Below are positions 40,029 through 51,100 of a stretch of DNA of 64,000 nt, piece after piece (position 1 is the first letter of the stretch; every line of letters begins with the position of its first letter). The notes under the pieces were generated by a model, which was not told where the DNA came from, ran no database searches, and saw only the letters and a list, made by a program, of their open reading frames with translations. The position numbers and the translations under genes were made by a program. The stretch covers positions 363,633 through 427,632 of the forward strand of contig NW_014577176.1 in assembly GCF_000485595.1 (NCBI RefSeq), in the 5' to 3' direction. The stretch is from Priapulus caudatus (taxonomy: Eukaryota; Priapulida; Priapulimorpha; Priapulimorphida; Priapulidae).

Positions 40029-40596
40029 TCTACTGTCGCCAAAACGGCAAAACAACTACTTAAACTACCGAAATCTCCAACTTTCGTCGGGAAGTTTCAT
40101 AAACACGAAAATACAGCATGAAACAAGAAAAGATGGCGCTAAAGTTCGGGCATCTGATTGGTTATAAATAAGTCACGTGAAGGAAAGCTTTCACGTGCAC
40201 TTTTTGCAACATAAAATTTATATAATTTTATCATACTTCCTTTATACTACGTATTACAGAATTATCAATAAACTAGTATCTTTATTTTCATTATAATCCT
40301 TTATTTATCGATATGTTCAACACAAGTTTATAAGCAGCTGTCGTCACACCAAACTTGTAGAGGCGCATCATGTGTAGACTGGTACTCGCTCCCACCTCGA
40401 TTACTCGATAGGGGAGAGGTGGGACCGGGTACCAGTCTACATAATGTGTGGCTCATTTCATGTGTGGCTCATTTCATGATTTCATGTAGGGGCCTATATA
40501 TATGTTCGACTAAAAAATTAAAATGTTTAGACCAAGTGTTGTAGTTCTATAGTGTAATGTTCAGGTTTGACAAATGTTACATCATCAGTGACGGGT
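40029..40596. promoter_or_regulatory. Presumed bidirectional promoter NUP153 / RNASEH1
   Basis: The 568 bases between divergent start codons. AAGATGGCGCT near 40132 resembles a YY1 site. GATTGG (inverted CCAAT), TATAAATA and CACGTG follow within 40 bases (about 40157-40190), with a second CACGTG just after. An inverted repeat at 40373-40441 sits on the RNASEH1 side. The promoter call is from arrangement and motifs only. Confidence 0.5.
40373..40441. repeat. 26-bp inverted repeat upstream of RNASEH1
   Basis: Arms 40373-40398 and 40416-40441 are complementary with two mismatches (TGTAGACTGGTAC at one end), with a 17-base loop. It is followed by a tandem TGTGTGGCTCATTTCA duplication at about 40445-40478. 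Confidence 0.85.
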
Positions 40597-43500
40597 ATGC
40601 CAAGGCTATCCGTACTTTGCACAAGGACTAGGAGAGCATTTAATTATACAACTGAGAAAATGCCATTCTATGCTGTCGGACGAGGCAGAAATCCCGGAGT
40701 TTACAAATTATGGTATTGACTGCATGTTGACTTTTGTTGTGTTGGTATTCATCTCAAATATTGATAACAAGTAGTACTAGCTAGACAAAGGTTTGAACGA
40801 ATTCGTACTATCTTTATTTCTAGGTCGGACTGCCAAAAGGAAGTATCAAAGGTTAAAGATGCTAGCTACAAGAAATTTGACAGAGAAGTTGATGCCTGGA
40901 AATTTGTTAGCGAATGCACAACGGCTGTCACAGAAGTCAGTGCTGGCCATAAGAACGGCACACCTCCGGCTCAAGAAATACAAACTCCAGAAACAGTAGT
41001 CATGTACAAGTTAGGTAGCATCAGCGAGCCTCATTCTAATGCAGCTTTGGGTGTTATGGAGCCTGAGGAAGTGGAGATAAATCAAACAGCGCAGTTTATA
41101 GGCATCAAACTGCAGAGGTTGGAGCAGCTGTGTAACACTGTCGGCATCAACATAGAGCAGAAGAAAAACCATGATGAATTACTAAAAGCTGTTGAAATGA
41201 AAGTCATCATTCAAAATATGCAGTCTGAGCTCAAGCGTTTCACCTCATGTATCAGTTGGTATGTTCTTGTATTATCTAACATAGATAGGCATATGTAGCA
41301 AGTGGGAAGGTTGCTTTCTTCACAAACTGATTGGTTCAAGGATATAAGAGCTGTCCCCAATTCATTTTTGCAATGTGTGACATGTGCAAATGTGGACAGC
41401 TCTTATATCCTTGGGCCACCTGATCTAAATGGTCCAACACAGTGATCTGTTGAAACCCCTTTCTCAATGAAAAATACTGTCTTCAGTACATGTATTTGTA
41501 TTTGAATTAAATGCAATAAAGATTTAATAATACTACTAATAATAATCTGGTGCCTGCCAAATAGCACCACCCATTTGATACATGACGACTGACTCCTGGT
41601 ATTCCCATAACATCAAGGCACAATGTTCGATTACAGCTGGTAATGCGCTATCCCACGTTCCCCTGCATAGTCCAAACTCTGTTGTGACTTACCCCTCAGA
41701 AATTTTTACACAGCATTGGCTGATTTTGGAAAAAGGAGATACAGGTGTATTAGCATTTATTGGCTTGAAAGGTCATCTTGGTGTCATATGGTGTGAGTAA
41801 ACTGCTGTCAATGTCACACTGCCCACAGTCATGCAGGGTTTATGTGCGAATGGTTTAGCCAGCCATTTACCATGTGCTCCAGCATGGGCAGCTGCTGCAG
41901 CATCCACGTATTACTGGTAATTCTAGCGCCGCTGTGGTTACATGAATAATCCAACTTGCCAATAATTTTTAAACAGCATTAGTATTGTGTAGTCCCAGCT
42001 AGGACAGGCCACAAGTTACGAATAGAAACCCAGAGTGGATGTTCTCAACAATAGGAAAGTTGATGTTCTATCTTACTTACATATCGTTGTTAATGTAAAA
42101 CATGAAGGTAAATGTTTCAAGTCTGTCATTTCGTAGTGTTGCAGGCAAACCAACACTGACCACGGAGAGGCTTAATCAATTCCCTAACAAGCGGAGACGA
42201 GTTGAAAGCTCTAGTTCAGCAGCATCAGGCACGTCAGGTCAGTTTGCTACCTTATGAACTGATTCGGTAAATTCATTACTTGTATTAATAGTCAGAATAT
42301 AATACAGTGTGTACAAGGTATCACATTATGTTGCAGACGGCGAGCTGAAAGTCTATACAGATGGCTGTTGCACGAACAATGGAAGATGTTCAGCAAGAGC
42401 AGGAATTGGCGTGTACTGGGGACCAGGCAATCCACTTAACGTTAGTGAGCGGTTACCAGGGCGACAGACAAACAACAGAGCTGAAATACATGTATGTTGA
42501 GTAGACATTATTCGATTATTGATGTATTTATATATACATATATATATATATGCGCAGGTGTCTCTTTTTTGTGAATAATATAACTAAGTATATGATGTAC
42601 ATTCTATATAATTATGTTATGCTCTCTTTTAGGCTGCGTGTAAAGCACTGGAACAAGTTAGAGAAATGGGGAAAACATCAGTCACAATCCTTACAGACAG
42701 TGTTTTTTGCATCAATGGTAGGCATATAGACAGGAATATTATAGTGTATGGCAATGTATAATGTGTATATACCTGATAAGAATGCTGAAACCCACAAAGA
42801 GTCTCGTGTGAAATTAGTTGGAGATTTAAATTCATATCACCATTTTGATGTCAGTTTACAAAAACACAAAGTTATTATGAAGATTGATTAATGTCGCACA
42901 CTTTTTCATACAATCATTCAAAATTTGTAGAACTTGTATTTTCAATACTAATGGCATTCTCATTAAATAAGTTCATTCGGTTGGTAGACTAATAGATCTA
43001 TCTGGGTTAATTGTTACTCAACCGTGAAGATTGAAAACATACAGCTGACGTTTCACCTTCTATCAGGAGGCTTTCTCAAAGCTGACTCAAGATTATCAGT
43101 TTTGACCACCAGATGGTGTAGTGGTCAACAGCTTGGTCCACACGTGACTGAGTCTACGTATCTACTGTGACTAACACTTCACGGGTACAAACAACATCCC
43201 ATAGGAAAACCTCCACTGAGAAACTCAAGGCGATGATTGTCCTATCATATGTCATAGGCGTCACGGACGTAGTTCAACGTTACCTAAAAAATGCAGGTGT
43301 GGCATCAACAGTTATACCGCTTGAGACCTTAAAAAGGCATTTGGTACACCCTAAGGACAAATCAGATATACACAAAATTACAGACTGTGTCTACAAGATA
43401 CCGTGTGCAATGTGTGGAAAAAGTTATATTGGAGAAACCGGCCAAAAATTTGAAACCCGCCTTAAAGAACATAAAAAGGACATAGACATCGTAGCAGCCA

Positions 43501-44318
43501 AATCTTTCACAAAGGCCCAACGAAAACAGTCGGCTACCGAAATCACCAAATCCGCGATCACGGACCACGTAGCGAAGGACAATCACACCATCGATTGGGA
43601 TAATTCGAAGATCATCGATCGCGAGCCAGTCAAAATCAGGGGTTGGATTAATGAGGCCATCTGGATCCGCAAGACCCCGAACATGAACTGTGACGAGGGG
43701 GGATACAGACTCAGTCACGTGTGGACCAAGCTCCAAGCTGTTGACCACTACACCATCTGGTGGTCAAAACTGATAATCTTCAGTCAGCTTTGAGAAAGCT
43801 TCCTGATAGGAGGCGAAACGTCAGCTGTACATTTTCAGTCTTCACGGTTGAGTAACAATTAACCAAGATAGATCTAATGGCATTCTTTTTAGGCATCACA
43901 AAGTGGATCAAAGGATGGAAGAAGAAAGGTTGGAAGTTGTCAACAGGAGGTGATGTGAAAAACAAAGAGGACTTCCAAAGACTGGAATCTTTACAACATG
44001 GTATTAATGTCAAGTGGGTACGTGTGACAATAATTATACTATGTAAACTCATAAAAGTATTGCAATCTATCTTGCAGTATTGCAAATTCGTAGTGGTGAC
44101 AAATTAAACCTGGTGCAAGTTTGTAAACCAACAGGTAAATCCAGCTGATATTTATTCTACTCATGGATGACACTGCTTCTGTGACATTTTACACTGACAT
44201 CACGTGCGATACTTATCACTTCTAATTTTGGCAGGTCCACGTCAGAGGTCACTGTGGGATTGTTGGAAATGAAAAGGCAGACATGCTAGCCAATCAGGGG
44301 GCAGCCCTTGATGGTTGA
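40597..44318 (+). CDS. RNASEH1: Ribonuclease H1, complete, with mitochondrial leader
   Basis: Seven exons: 40597-40712, 40824-41258, 42137-42237, 42337-42491, 42633-42717, 43893-44017, 44235-44318; 366 residues (human 286). The N-terminal hybrid-binding domain reads [16 protein letters not shown]...[14 protein letters not shown] middle region of about 140 residues includes a probable coiled coil ([19 protein letters not shown]). The catalytic domain starts LKVYTDGCC and keeps the D-E-D-D residues in YTDGCC, NRAEIHAAC, LTDSVF and NEKADMLA, plus the catalytic His in VRGHCG. It cleaves RNA in RNA:DNA hybrids in nucleus and mitochondria. Two in-frame ATGs (40597, 40660) are separated by a 21-residue Arg-rich leader free of acidic residues until its end; an in-frame TAA at 40555 precedes them. 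The exon 3 acceptor is less certain (TAG at 42136 fits the phase; CAG at 42143 does not). Confidence 0.95.
41337..41413. repeat. Pre-miRNA-sized hairpin in RNASEH1 intron 2
   Basis: CAAGGATATAAGAGCTGTCC (41337-41356) is exactly complementary to 41394-41413. The intervening bases continue the stem partly (CATTTTTGCA with TGCAAATG), giving a hairpin of about 77 nucleotides on the sense strand of the gene. Confidence 0.75.
42948..43886 (+). mobile_element. Truncated Penelope-like retroelement with GIY-YIG endonuclease
   Basis: Inserted in RNASEH1 intron 5 between direct repeats CTAATGGCATTCT (42948-42960 and 43874-43886). The reading frame (about 43167-43793) has the linker [17 protein letters not shown] followed by a GIY-YIG endonuclease domain: [30 protein letters not shown], then [10 protein letters not shown]. 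This is the C-terminal arrangement of Penelope-like elements (reverse transcriptase, linker, GIY-YIG). The reverse transcriptase is missing, so the copy is 5'-truncated and non-autonomous. The two ends are inverted repeats of one another over about 180 bases (about 42980-43160 and 43710-43870), as often seen in Penelope insertions. The endonuclease frame itself is intact. Confidence 0.88.
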
Positions 44319-44351
44319 GGCCAGTCGTCACTGTAAAATTGTTGTTATTAT

Positions 44352-44357
44352 AATAAA
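44352..44357 (+). terminator. Polyadenylation signal of RNASEH1
   Basis: AATAAA only 34 bases after the stop codon, implying a very short 3' UTR. A hAT-like end fragment begins about 85 bases further on. Confidence 0.6.
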
Positions 44358-44440
44358 CCAGATTTCTACGAAATTATTTTCAGTACTACTATTTATACCA
44401 TATATTTAACTGTCGCCGTGCACAGCACACGACCCCTGCA

Positions 44441-44475
44441 TATATATTTTATTGAAACGCTTCAAGTGCCTGTGA
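44441..44475. mobile_element. Solo end of the hAT-like foldback family
   Basis: ATTTTATTGAAACGCTTCAA followed by GTGCCTGTG matches the right terminus of the elements at 23115-24139 and 46386-47814. No partner end was seen nearby. Confidence 0.65.
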
Positions 44476-44756
44476 CTACTACTACTAGAGCTAGCATGCA
44501 CGGTACTGTCCACAAAATCACACCAAGAAACAACTCTTGATAACTTTTAGTAAGTTTCACATATTCATAGATTTCAATCTTATAGTCTTCAATATAGTCT
44601 CATGGACTTTGAAGACTATTATGTTACTACGATGTTAAGAGGAGCCGCATTTGAGGTAAACGACCATGTTCACGCATTCCACGCATTCTCACAAGCACTT
44701 TATGCATGCTCACGGGAAACTCCTTGAACACGCGCATTCGAAACTCCAAACTCGTT

Positions 44757-45070
44757 CCAAAATTGGCCGCTTTTTTGCTGGCGGCGCCACCGTTCAGTAA
44801 CAATGGGAAATTTGATGTTAAAATATAACTATTTGGCGCCATCTAAGTGTAAAGAATAGTTATATTTTAACATGAAATTTTTCCGTGCCATTGGACGGTG
44901 GCGCCGCCCTGCGAAAGAACGGTCAATTTTGGAACTCCAAACTCGTTAAAAAATTGACCGCTTTTTCGATGGGCGGCGCCACCGTCTAATGGCACTGGGA
45001 AATTTCATGTTAAAATATGACTATTTTTTACACTAGATGGCGCCAAAGAGTCATATTTTAACCAATCTTA
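44757..45070. repeat. Tandem foldback palindromes with GGCGGCGCCACCGT arms
   Basis: A hairpin of about 175 bases (about 44757-44932) has arms containing GGCGGCGCCACCGT and GTTAAAATATAACTATT. It is followed by a second, related half-palindrome (about 44950-45064) with the same arm sequence and an ACTAGATGGCGCCA segment. Both share CCAAACTCGTT just outside the arm, suggesting duplication of one foldback element. Confidence 0.75.
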
Positions 45071-45088
45071 CCGCAAAGATACCACCGC

Positions 45089-45585
45089 GTTCACACGGAC
45101 GTTTTTTGCCCGATCCTAATTAGGCCCGAGCCAGACGGACGATTTTTTGGGCCGTGCCAATTTGGCACGAGCCAATTTGGTCCCATCGAAAACGTCGGAC
45201 CAGGCCCAAGCCAAATTTTAGCACCAGCTTTCGACGAGCAGTGGAGCGGTAGAATTGGTTGAGCGGTAGATGCCGCGAGTGTCGAACGTGTACTTCGACG
45301 AAATAAAGTCCAAAACAGTATAAAAATTCAAAAAATTTGATCAGGATGCACGTTTTCAAGATTGAGAATTGAACTCGGAACGAAAGTAAATACTGAATCG
45401 ACTCGTACACAACGCTATTTCGCGACATACTGCCACTGTATCTGTGAGATATTTGTGCAATAAAATTTATTTGAATTTGTATTTGACAGACAGTATCCCC
45501 TTGCGTACGTGTGAACGCTCCGACTCAAACCGGCCCGAGCCAGATTTGGCCAATTTGGCTCGAGCCAAACCATGACCGTGTGAAC
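45089..45585. mobile_element. Possible TIR element (GTTCACACGG ends)
   Basis: GTTCACACGG at 45089 is inverted as CCGTGTGAAC at 45576-45585, and CCCGAGCCAGA plus GGCACGAGCCAATTTGG motifs recur near both ends. This suggests a MITE of about 500 bp. Exact borders and target duplication are not clear. Confidence 0.5.
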
Positions 45586-45655
45586 GTGCCACACTGAAGA
45601 ATAGTACGCAACCAATGAGTGTCTTCAGCGAATATTAGCACCCGGCAGTTAGCTG

Positions 45656-45786
45656 ATTCGGCAAAGGACAGAAAGATGCGATATGATATGACTACTAGGC
45701 ACTTAGGATATGACTACTAGGCACTTAAAAAAAAAAAACGTGCCTAGTAGTCATATCATATCGCATCTTTCTGTCCTTTGCCGAAT
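45656..45786. repeat. Perfect 47-bp inverted repeat
   Basis: 45656-45702 and 45740-45786 are exact reverse complements over 47 bases. The 37-base loop contains a further copy of GATATGACTACTAGGCACTT and a run of 12 A. Confidence 0.93.
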
Positions 45787-46385
45787 ATTATGTTCGGATA
45801 AACGTATGACAAGGATGGGCAAGTCATAACTGGCACAACTAGCAAGACAATATATTCTAGATTAAATTAAATATAAAGTAACAAGTTTTAAGATATAAAT
45901 AATAATTTGAGTAGTTATTCTTTATATAGTTACTGTTTAATTGTTATTATTAGCCCATAATGTTGTTATAACCTCGCATTTTCACGTGTACCACAATGTC
46001 TCCGCAAAAGCGATTTTAGGCAAATCGTAGAGGTAAATGACCGGCGTATTACCGCTTGCACATTCCAACTTGTACTTTGTAGTACTGTTCTCCACGTAGT
46101 GAATTTGTTCTATAATGCAAGCAGCTAACTGTTTATTTATCAAATATTTAGATTGTAAAGATTTTATTTTAGAGGTATCGAACGACGGTTGGCTGTTGTT
46201 CAACTTGTTGTCACACCCGCTAAACTCGGACCGTAGGACCCAATTGGCAATTGCCACCATAATTCGTATTCCTACTATTAACCGCAACCGTAATTCAAGG
46301 ACCTGTCAACTTTTCACAGCATGAAAATTTGATGGAGATCGAAATTAGCGAAATATGGTTTAAATAATGGCTAGCTCGGTAGGCC

Positions 46386-47814
46386 CACAGGCACTTGGAG
46401 CGTTTCAATGAAATATAATGCTAAATAAATACGAAATCTATTTACTACCAAAGTCTTAATGTTTCTCTACTCTCTTTCACCTATTATTGCCGACAATTTC
46501 CTGTAAATGCTCATCTGCAACACACGCTGGCTGCCGCACGCTAGCTGCTGCACACTGAGACATAAATATATAATAATATAGCAGGTAGGAAAGCGTGCTG
46601 CCAAAATTCGCTTGACGCTCGCTTGATTTCACACAAATACAACACAAATAGTCAACCATTCTACTACATCTTTGTTTCTATTTGAAGAACAGTGTCCACT
46701 TGTTATAAAAACATACTGTCTGTGTTCGTAACCAAGCTGTGTCACGCGAAATCACACAAAGACTGACGGAATTCTCGCGTTCGCTCCCATTGCGCAGTTT
46801 ATGTAAATAGAATTTGTTTCCTTCAAATAGAAACAAAGATGGAGTAGAATTGTTGAATATTTGTTGTATATTCGTGTGAAATCAAACGAGCGTCGAGCGA
46901 ATTTTGGCAGAACGCTTTCCTACCTGCTATATATTTATGTGTCAGTGTGCAGCAGCCAGCGTGTGTTGCAGATGAGCATTTGGACGGCATTTACAGGAAA
47001 TTGTTGGCAATAATAGGTGAAAGAGAGTAGAGAAACATTAAAGGCATAATTCGACCATTGATTATGCAATTTTAACGAATGCTACAGTAACTGGCACCTT
47101 GTGTAGTTAATAAGTACATTACCTTATAGCCAAACGCGTATTAGTTTGTCCAATATCACTGCTGGTTACTAAGAAATGTCTAATTGAAATCCGCAGTCCA
47201 AGAAATCGGTTGTTGACAGTTACAAACCGTCATGCCGGCCGTAACCGGTCGTAACTGGCGAGGCGGTGTCATACAGATTATAGTGCACCGGACATTTTCG
47301 CACGTATGCTCGGCCGTCAGTGATTTCGATCCTTGTAGTCTGAGTGCGCATTCCGTACGTTATGGTTTTACTCTTGGGATTCGGGAATAAATGAATATAC
47401 GTTCTTGAGATTACAAGCAACTTATAATATGTGGCAACTAGGCAAATAATAACACTAGGCAAACAATTTACCCGGGACAAACAATTCGATGCTCAACATC
47501 TTGTAGCAACATGTGACGTCACCGAACCGAACTCGATGTTTATTTTGTTGGCCATAAATTTCGCGTTGTCGCCAGATTACCAAATTTACGGATTTCAATT
47601 AGACATTTCTTAGTAATTAGCAGTGATATTGGACAAACTAATACGCGTTTGGCTATAAGGTAATGTACTTATTAACTACACAAGGTGCCAGTTACTGTAG
47701 CATTCGTCAACTTTGCATAATCGATGGTCGAATTATGCCTTTAAGACTTTGGTAGTAAATAGATTTCGTATTTATTTAGCATTATATTTTATTGAAATGC
47801 TCCAAGTGCCTGTG
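46386..47814. mobile_element. hAT-like non-autonomous foldback element, copy 2
   Basis: Ends CACAGGCACTTGGAGCG and CCAAGTGCCTGTG, with long inverted arms, flanked by exact 8-bp direct repeats GGTAGGCC (46378-46385 and 47815-47822), the target-site length of hAT transposons. The right arm is split by a second element at 47042-47740. It ends about 210 bases before the probable BAG6 5' UTR exon. Confidence 0.9.
47042..47740. mobile_element. TTAA-type (piggyBac-like) MITE nested in the hAT-like element
   Basis: A 699-bp insert with terminal inverted repeats beginning AGGCATAATTCGACCATT and long complementary arms, flanked by TTAA on both sides (47038-47041 and 47741-47744). Removing it and one TTAA restores CATTAAGACTTTGGTAG, exactly the uninterrupted sequence of the other family copy. 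TTAA target duplications are characteristic of piggyBac-type elements. No transposase frame was seen. Confidence 0.9.
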
Positions 47815-48148
47815 GGTAGGCCTACCCATAATATTTTAGTACCAAACTATTCTGTTAGTGTTAGATACTATAAATGTAAGACACCATTTATGGCCTGTGT
47901 ATCACTATGCAGGTTTAAATTTTGCAAATTACTGGTTCGTAGTTCTGGCAGAAACATGTTTGTTAGTGTATGCGATAGTCAAGTTTGAAATGTTTTTGTG
48001 CTTATTTGTGTGAATTCATGCATTACAGAAGCTTGGCAAATCCCTCCTGCAACTGAAGAAGCGAGAACTTCCGATTTCATAAACAGTAAGCATAGTGGTT
48101 TTATCAGCGAAAATTATTCTCATCTTTCTAACCTAAAATTCTGTCGGC

Positions 48149-51100
48149 ATGTTGGACGTTACTGTAAAGACGCTAGATGGACAAAATCACAGCTACTCCG
48201 TCCCGGATGACACGACAGTCAGAACATTCAAAGAGAGGATCGCATCATCCGTGTCCATTCCCGTTGACACGCAGCGCTTGATTTACCACGGCCGAGTACT
48301 TCAAGATGACAAGAAACTCATTGACTATGATGTCAATGGAAAAGTATTACACCTCGTGCAGAAGCCTCCACCAAGCTCCCAACCAGCTGGGACCAGCACT
48401 GCAACGCCTACACACTCTGGCACTCACGGTCAACCGGTCAGAGGTCAGGACAGCTTCATCGTCGGAGCTTTCACCGTTCCTTCAGAAACGGCCGACCATT
48501 CCCAAATTCAGCAAGTTGTGCAGCAGCTAGTCGGGGGAATGGGTGAACTGGGACGCAATGCTCAGGTTTCTACCAGCCCAGCTGAAGATGGCCAGTCTGT
48601 GAACCTGCACATTAGCCTAGGACCTATTGACCCAGCACAGATTTTTAACGACCCGCAACAAAGGCTTAACACGGCAGTTCGTCTGGTCGGTTTGGCGAAT
48701 CAAGCACTCGATAGACTTGACAACCCCAATGACGACGTTAGCCCTACTGGACCAGCTGCCCAGGACTTTACATCGCCACCAGCAGAAGGTGCACCAACTA
48801 TAATTCCTCCCGGAGCCACTGTGGCGACTGAACCAGGCCCAGACGTTCCCATGGACACCTCATCGCCGAACGAAACAACATCGAGTTCTGATGGCGGTAG
48901 CAGACAGACGGGCGCGCCGCCGCCGACTCATCAGCCGCAGCAGGAAGGTGGCAATGACAGGGCGCAGCACCCGCCGTGTCCGCCCCGGGGTCTGGCGGAC
49001 GTGATGACGGAGGTGACAACCCTCAACGCTAGACTAGTACCCTATCTGGAAAGGTTTCAGCAGCTGATGAGAGACGACCCAGAACTCGGCGACGACGCTC
49101 AGCGAATCATCGACGCGCAGCGCACCTTCAATCTCGTCTCGGCGGCAATGCACCATCTGGGCCACGCCTATCACGACATCAGTGACCTGATGATTGACAT
49201 GAGGCATCCCGCTCCGCGTCACCTCTTGAACCCGCCTCGAGCGGTCGTCATGTATCCGCAGCACAGGCCCCCTCACGGTGTGCCGATGCACACACACGTC
49301 AGCGTCCCCGTAACCATCGCGATGGCCGTGCCCACGCCGCAGGCGTCGTCCACGCTGACGGGGAGTGCAGGGACGGCGGCGGCGGCAACGCAAGTAATCA
49401 CGGCAACGACGACCGTGCCGTCGGCCTCTGCCACCATGTCAACGGGTCAGCAGCCGCAGACGCACCAGCAGCCGCAGATGCACCAGCAGCCGGTCATCAA
49501 CATCAGGAGGCCCGTTAACGGACCGCAAGGCGCACCGATGAACCCGTTCATGAGGTGGGGCGTCGGTCCGACGACCGTCACCATCAATCGCATCTCGACG
49601 ACGATTCCCGCGGAGATGCCGCATCAACCCTCGGCAGCGGCCAGCAGCGCGGCCAGCGGCGCTACATCCGCAGCAACGACCGCGTCCGGCGGAACACCGG
49701 TCCACCAGACGCATGCAACCCCGGCTACGTCGGGCAACAATCAACCCCCTAGAGAGCAGATGCCGCACTGGGGTCCGCCGGGGCAGCAGCCGGGAGCTAT
49801 GCCGCAGTTTCTGCCGCCCGAGCTCTTGCAGAACCTGCTCGGTGCGGCCGCCGGCGCCGCTGTGAGGGGAATGCAGGGAACTTTCCAGCCGCGTCCTGAC
49901 GGAGCAAACCCGACGACGGCGACGAGGACGCGACCGACGGCAACGCTGCACATCCCGCGGCCGTCCGCCCCGCCCCCCGGGGTCGGCATGCCCGCTCTGC
50001 CACACCCCATGGTCTCCCTCGACCCTTTTCTGCCGTGCTCCTCCCGTCACTGCATCCCGGCGAGGCCACGCATGCCGCCAGGCGCGACTCCGCAAGCCGC
50101 ACACGATGCCAACATAGCAGATATCATCGGTGGAGTCGTCAACTCCTTCATTCAACAGCAGGTGGTCGGAGGACTGCTAGGCACGGGGGTTCCGGGGATG
50201 CCATTCCAGCCTCCCATGCCACCGGGAGTGGGGCAGGCCCCTGCCATACACTTACAGAACATGGCTCAGTTACTGCGTAACGCACAGCAGAATGCTCCCC
50301 AGCAAACTCCCCGCGTAGCGGCGCCACCTACTGGAGCAAACGAGCAGGGAGCGACTGACGAGGTGTTCCTCAACTTACTTCAAAGTATTGCTGGTCAGTT
50401 CTCGGCTGATGACAGTGTGCAGCGCGTCACCATAGGGGAGTTTCTGTCCTCTCTCGGCGAGGAGTACCAGCTGGGACAGGAGGGCAGCATTATTAGCGAC
50501 CTCTTCTTTTGCCTCGCCAATCACCTGACGTTCAACGACCTGATGCGTGTCATGTTCGGTGAGGCTCAGCCACTGCAGGACGTGCAGCCTCAGATTCTCG
50601 CCTTCGTTAACGAGCGCGTGCTGCAGGGCCAGCCAGCCACCGAAGCCAACGTCAGCGCCGCCGTCGACCGCATCATGGATCAGCTGATGGCACATCTCGG
50701 CGAGACGGTCGCCGACGTTGAGGTGAACGACGGCGTTGACTATCTCGCGACGGTCAGCGCCTTCGTACGTGCGAGGCTGCGGCACGTTGTCGGCGTCGTC
50801 ATCGGCAGCGAGACGGACGCGGCGGGATTCGGTGAGCGAGTGCGGGCGAGCGTGGAGCGCAGCCTGCAGGAATGCATCGCGCTGCACCTGCACTGCCTGC
50901 GCGGCGGCCAGCCCGCGTTCATGGCCCTCGTGTCGGCAGAGCTTCGTCGCATCACTGCCGACACGAACCCGCTCATCCAGCAGTGGATAATGAACACGGT
51001 GCGGCAGCAGCTAGCCGCCGCCATCCCCAACGTGAGCGTCACCGTCGACGACGTCCGATGCTACGTGACGGGTGCGGCGACGCCGGCGCCCCCTTCTGCA

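Noticed and set aside
43362-43748. Minus-strand 128-residue frame
   Set aside because: Antisense to the GIY-YIG endonuclease frame of the Penelope-like fragment.
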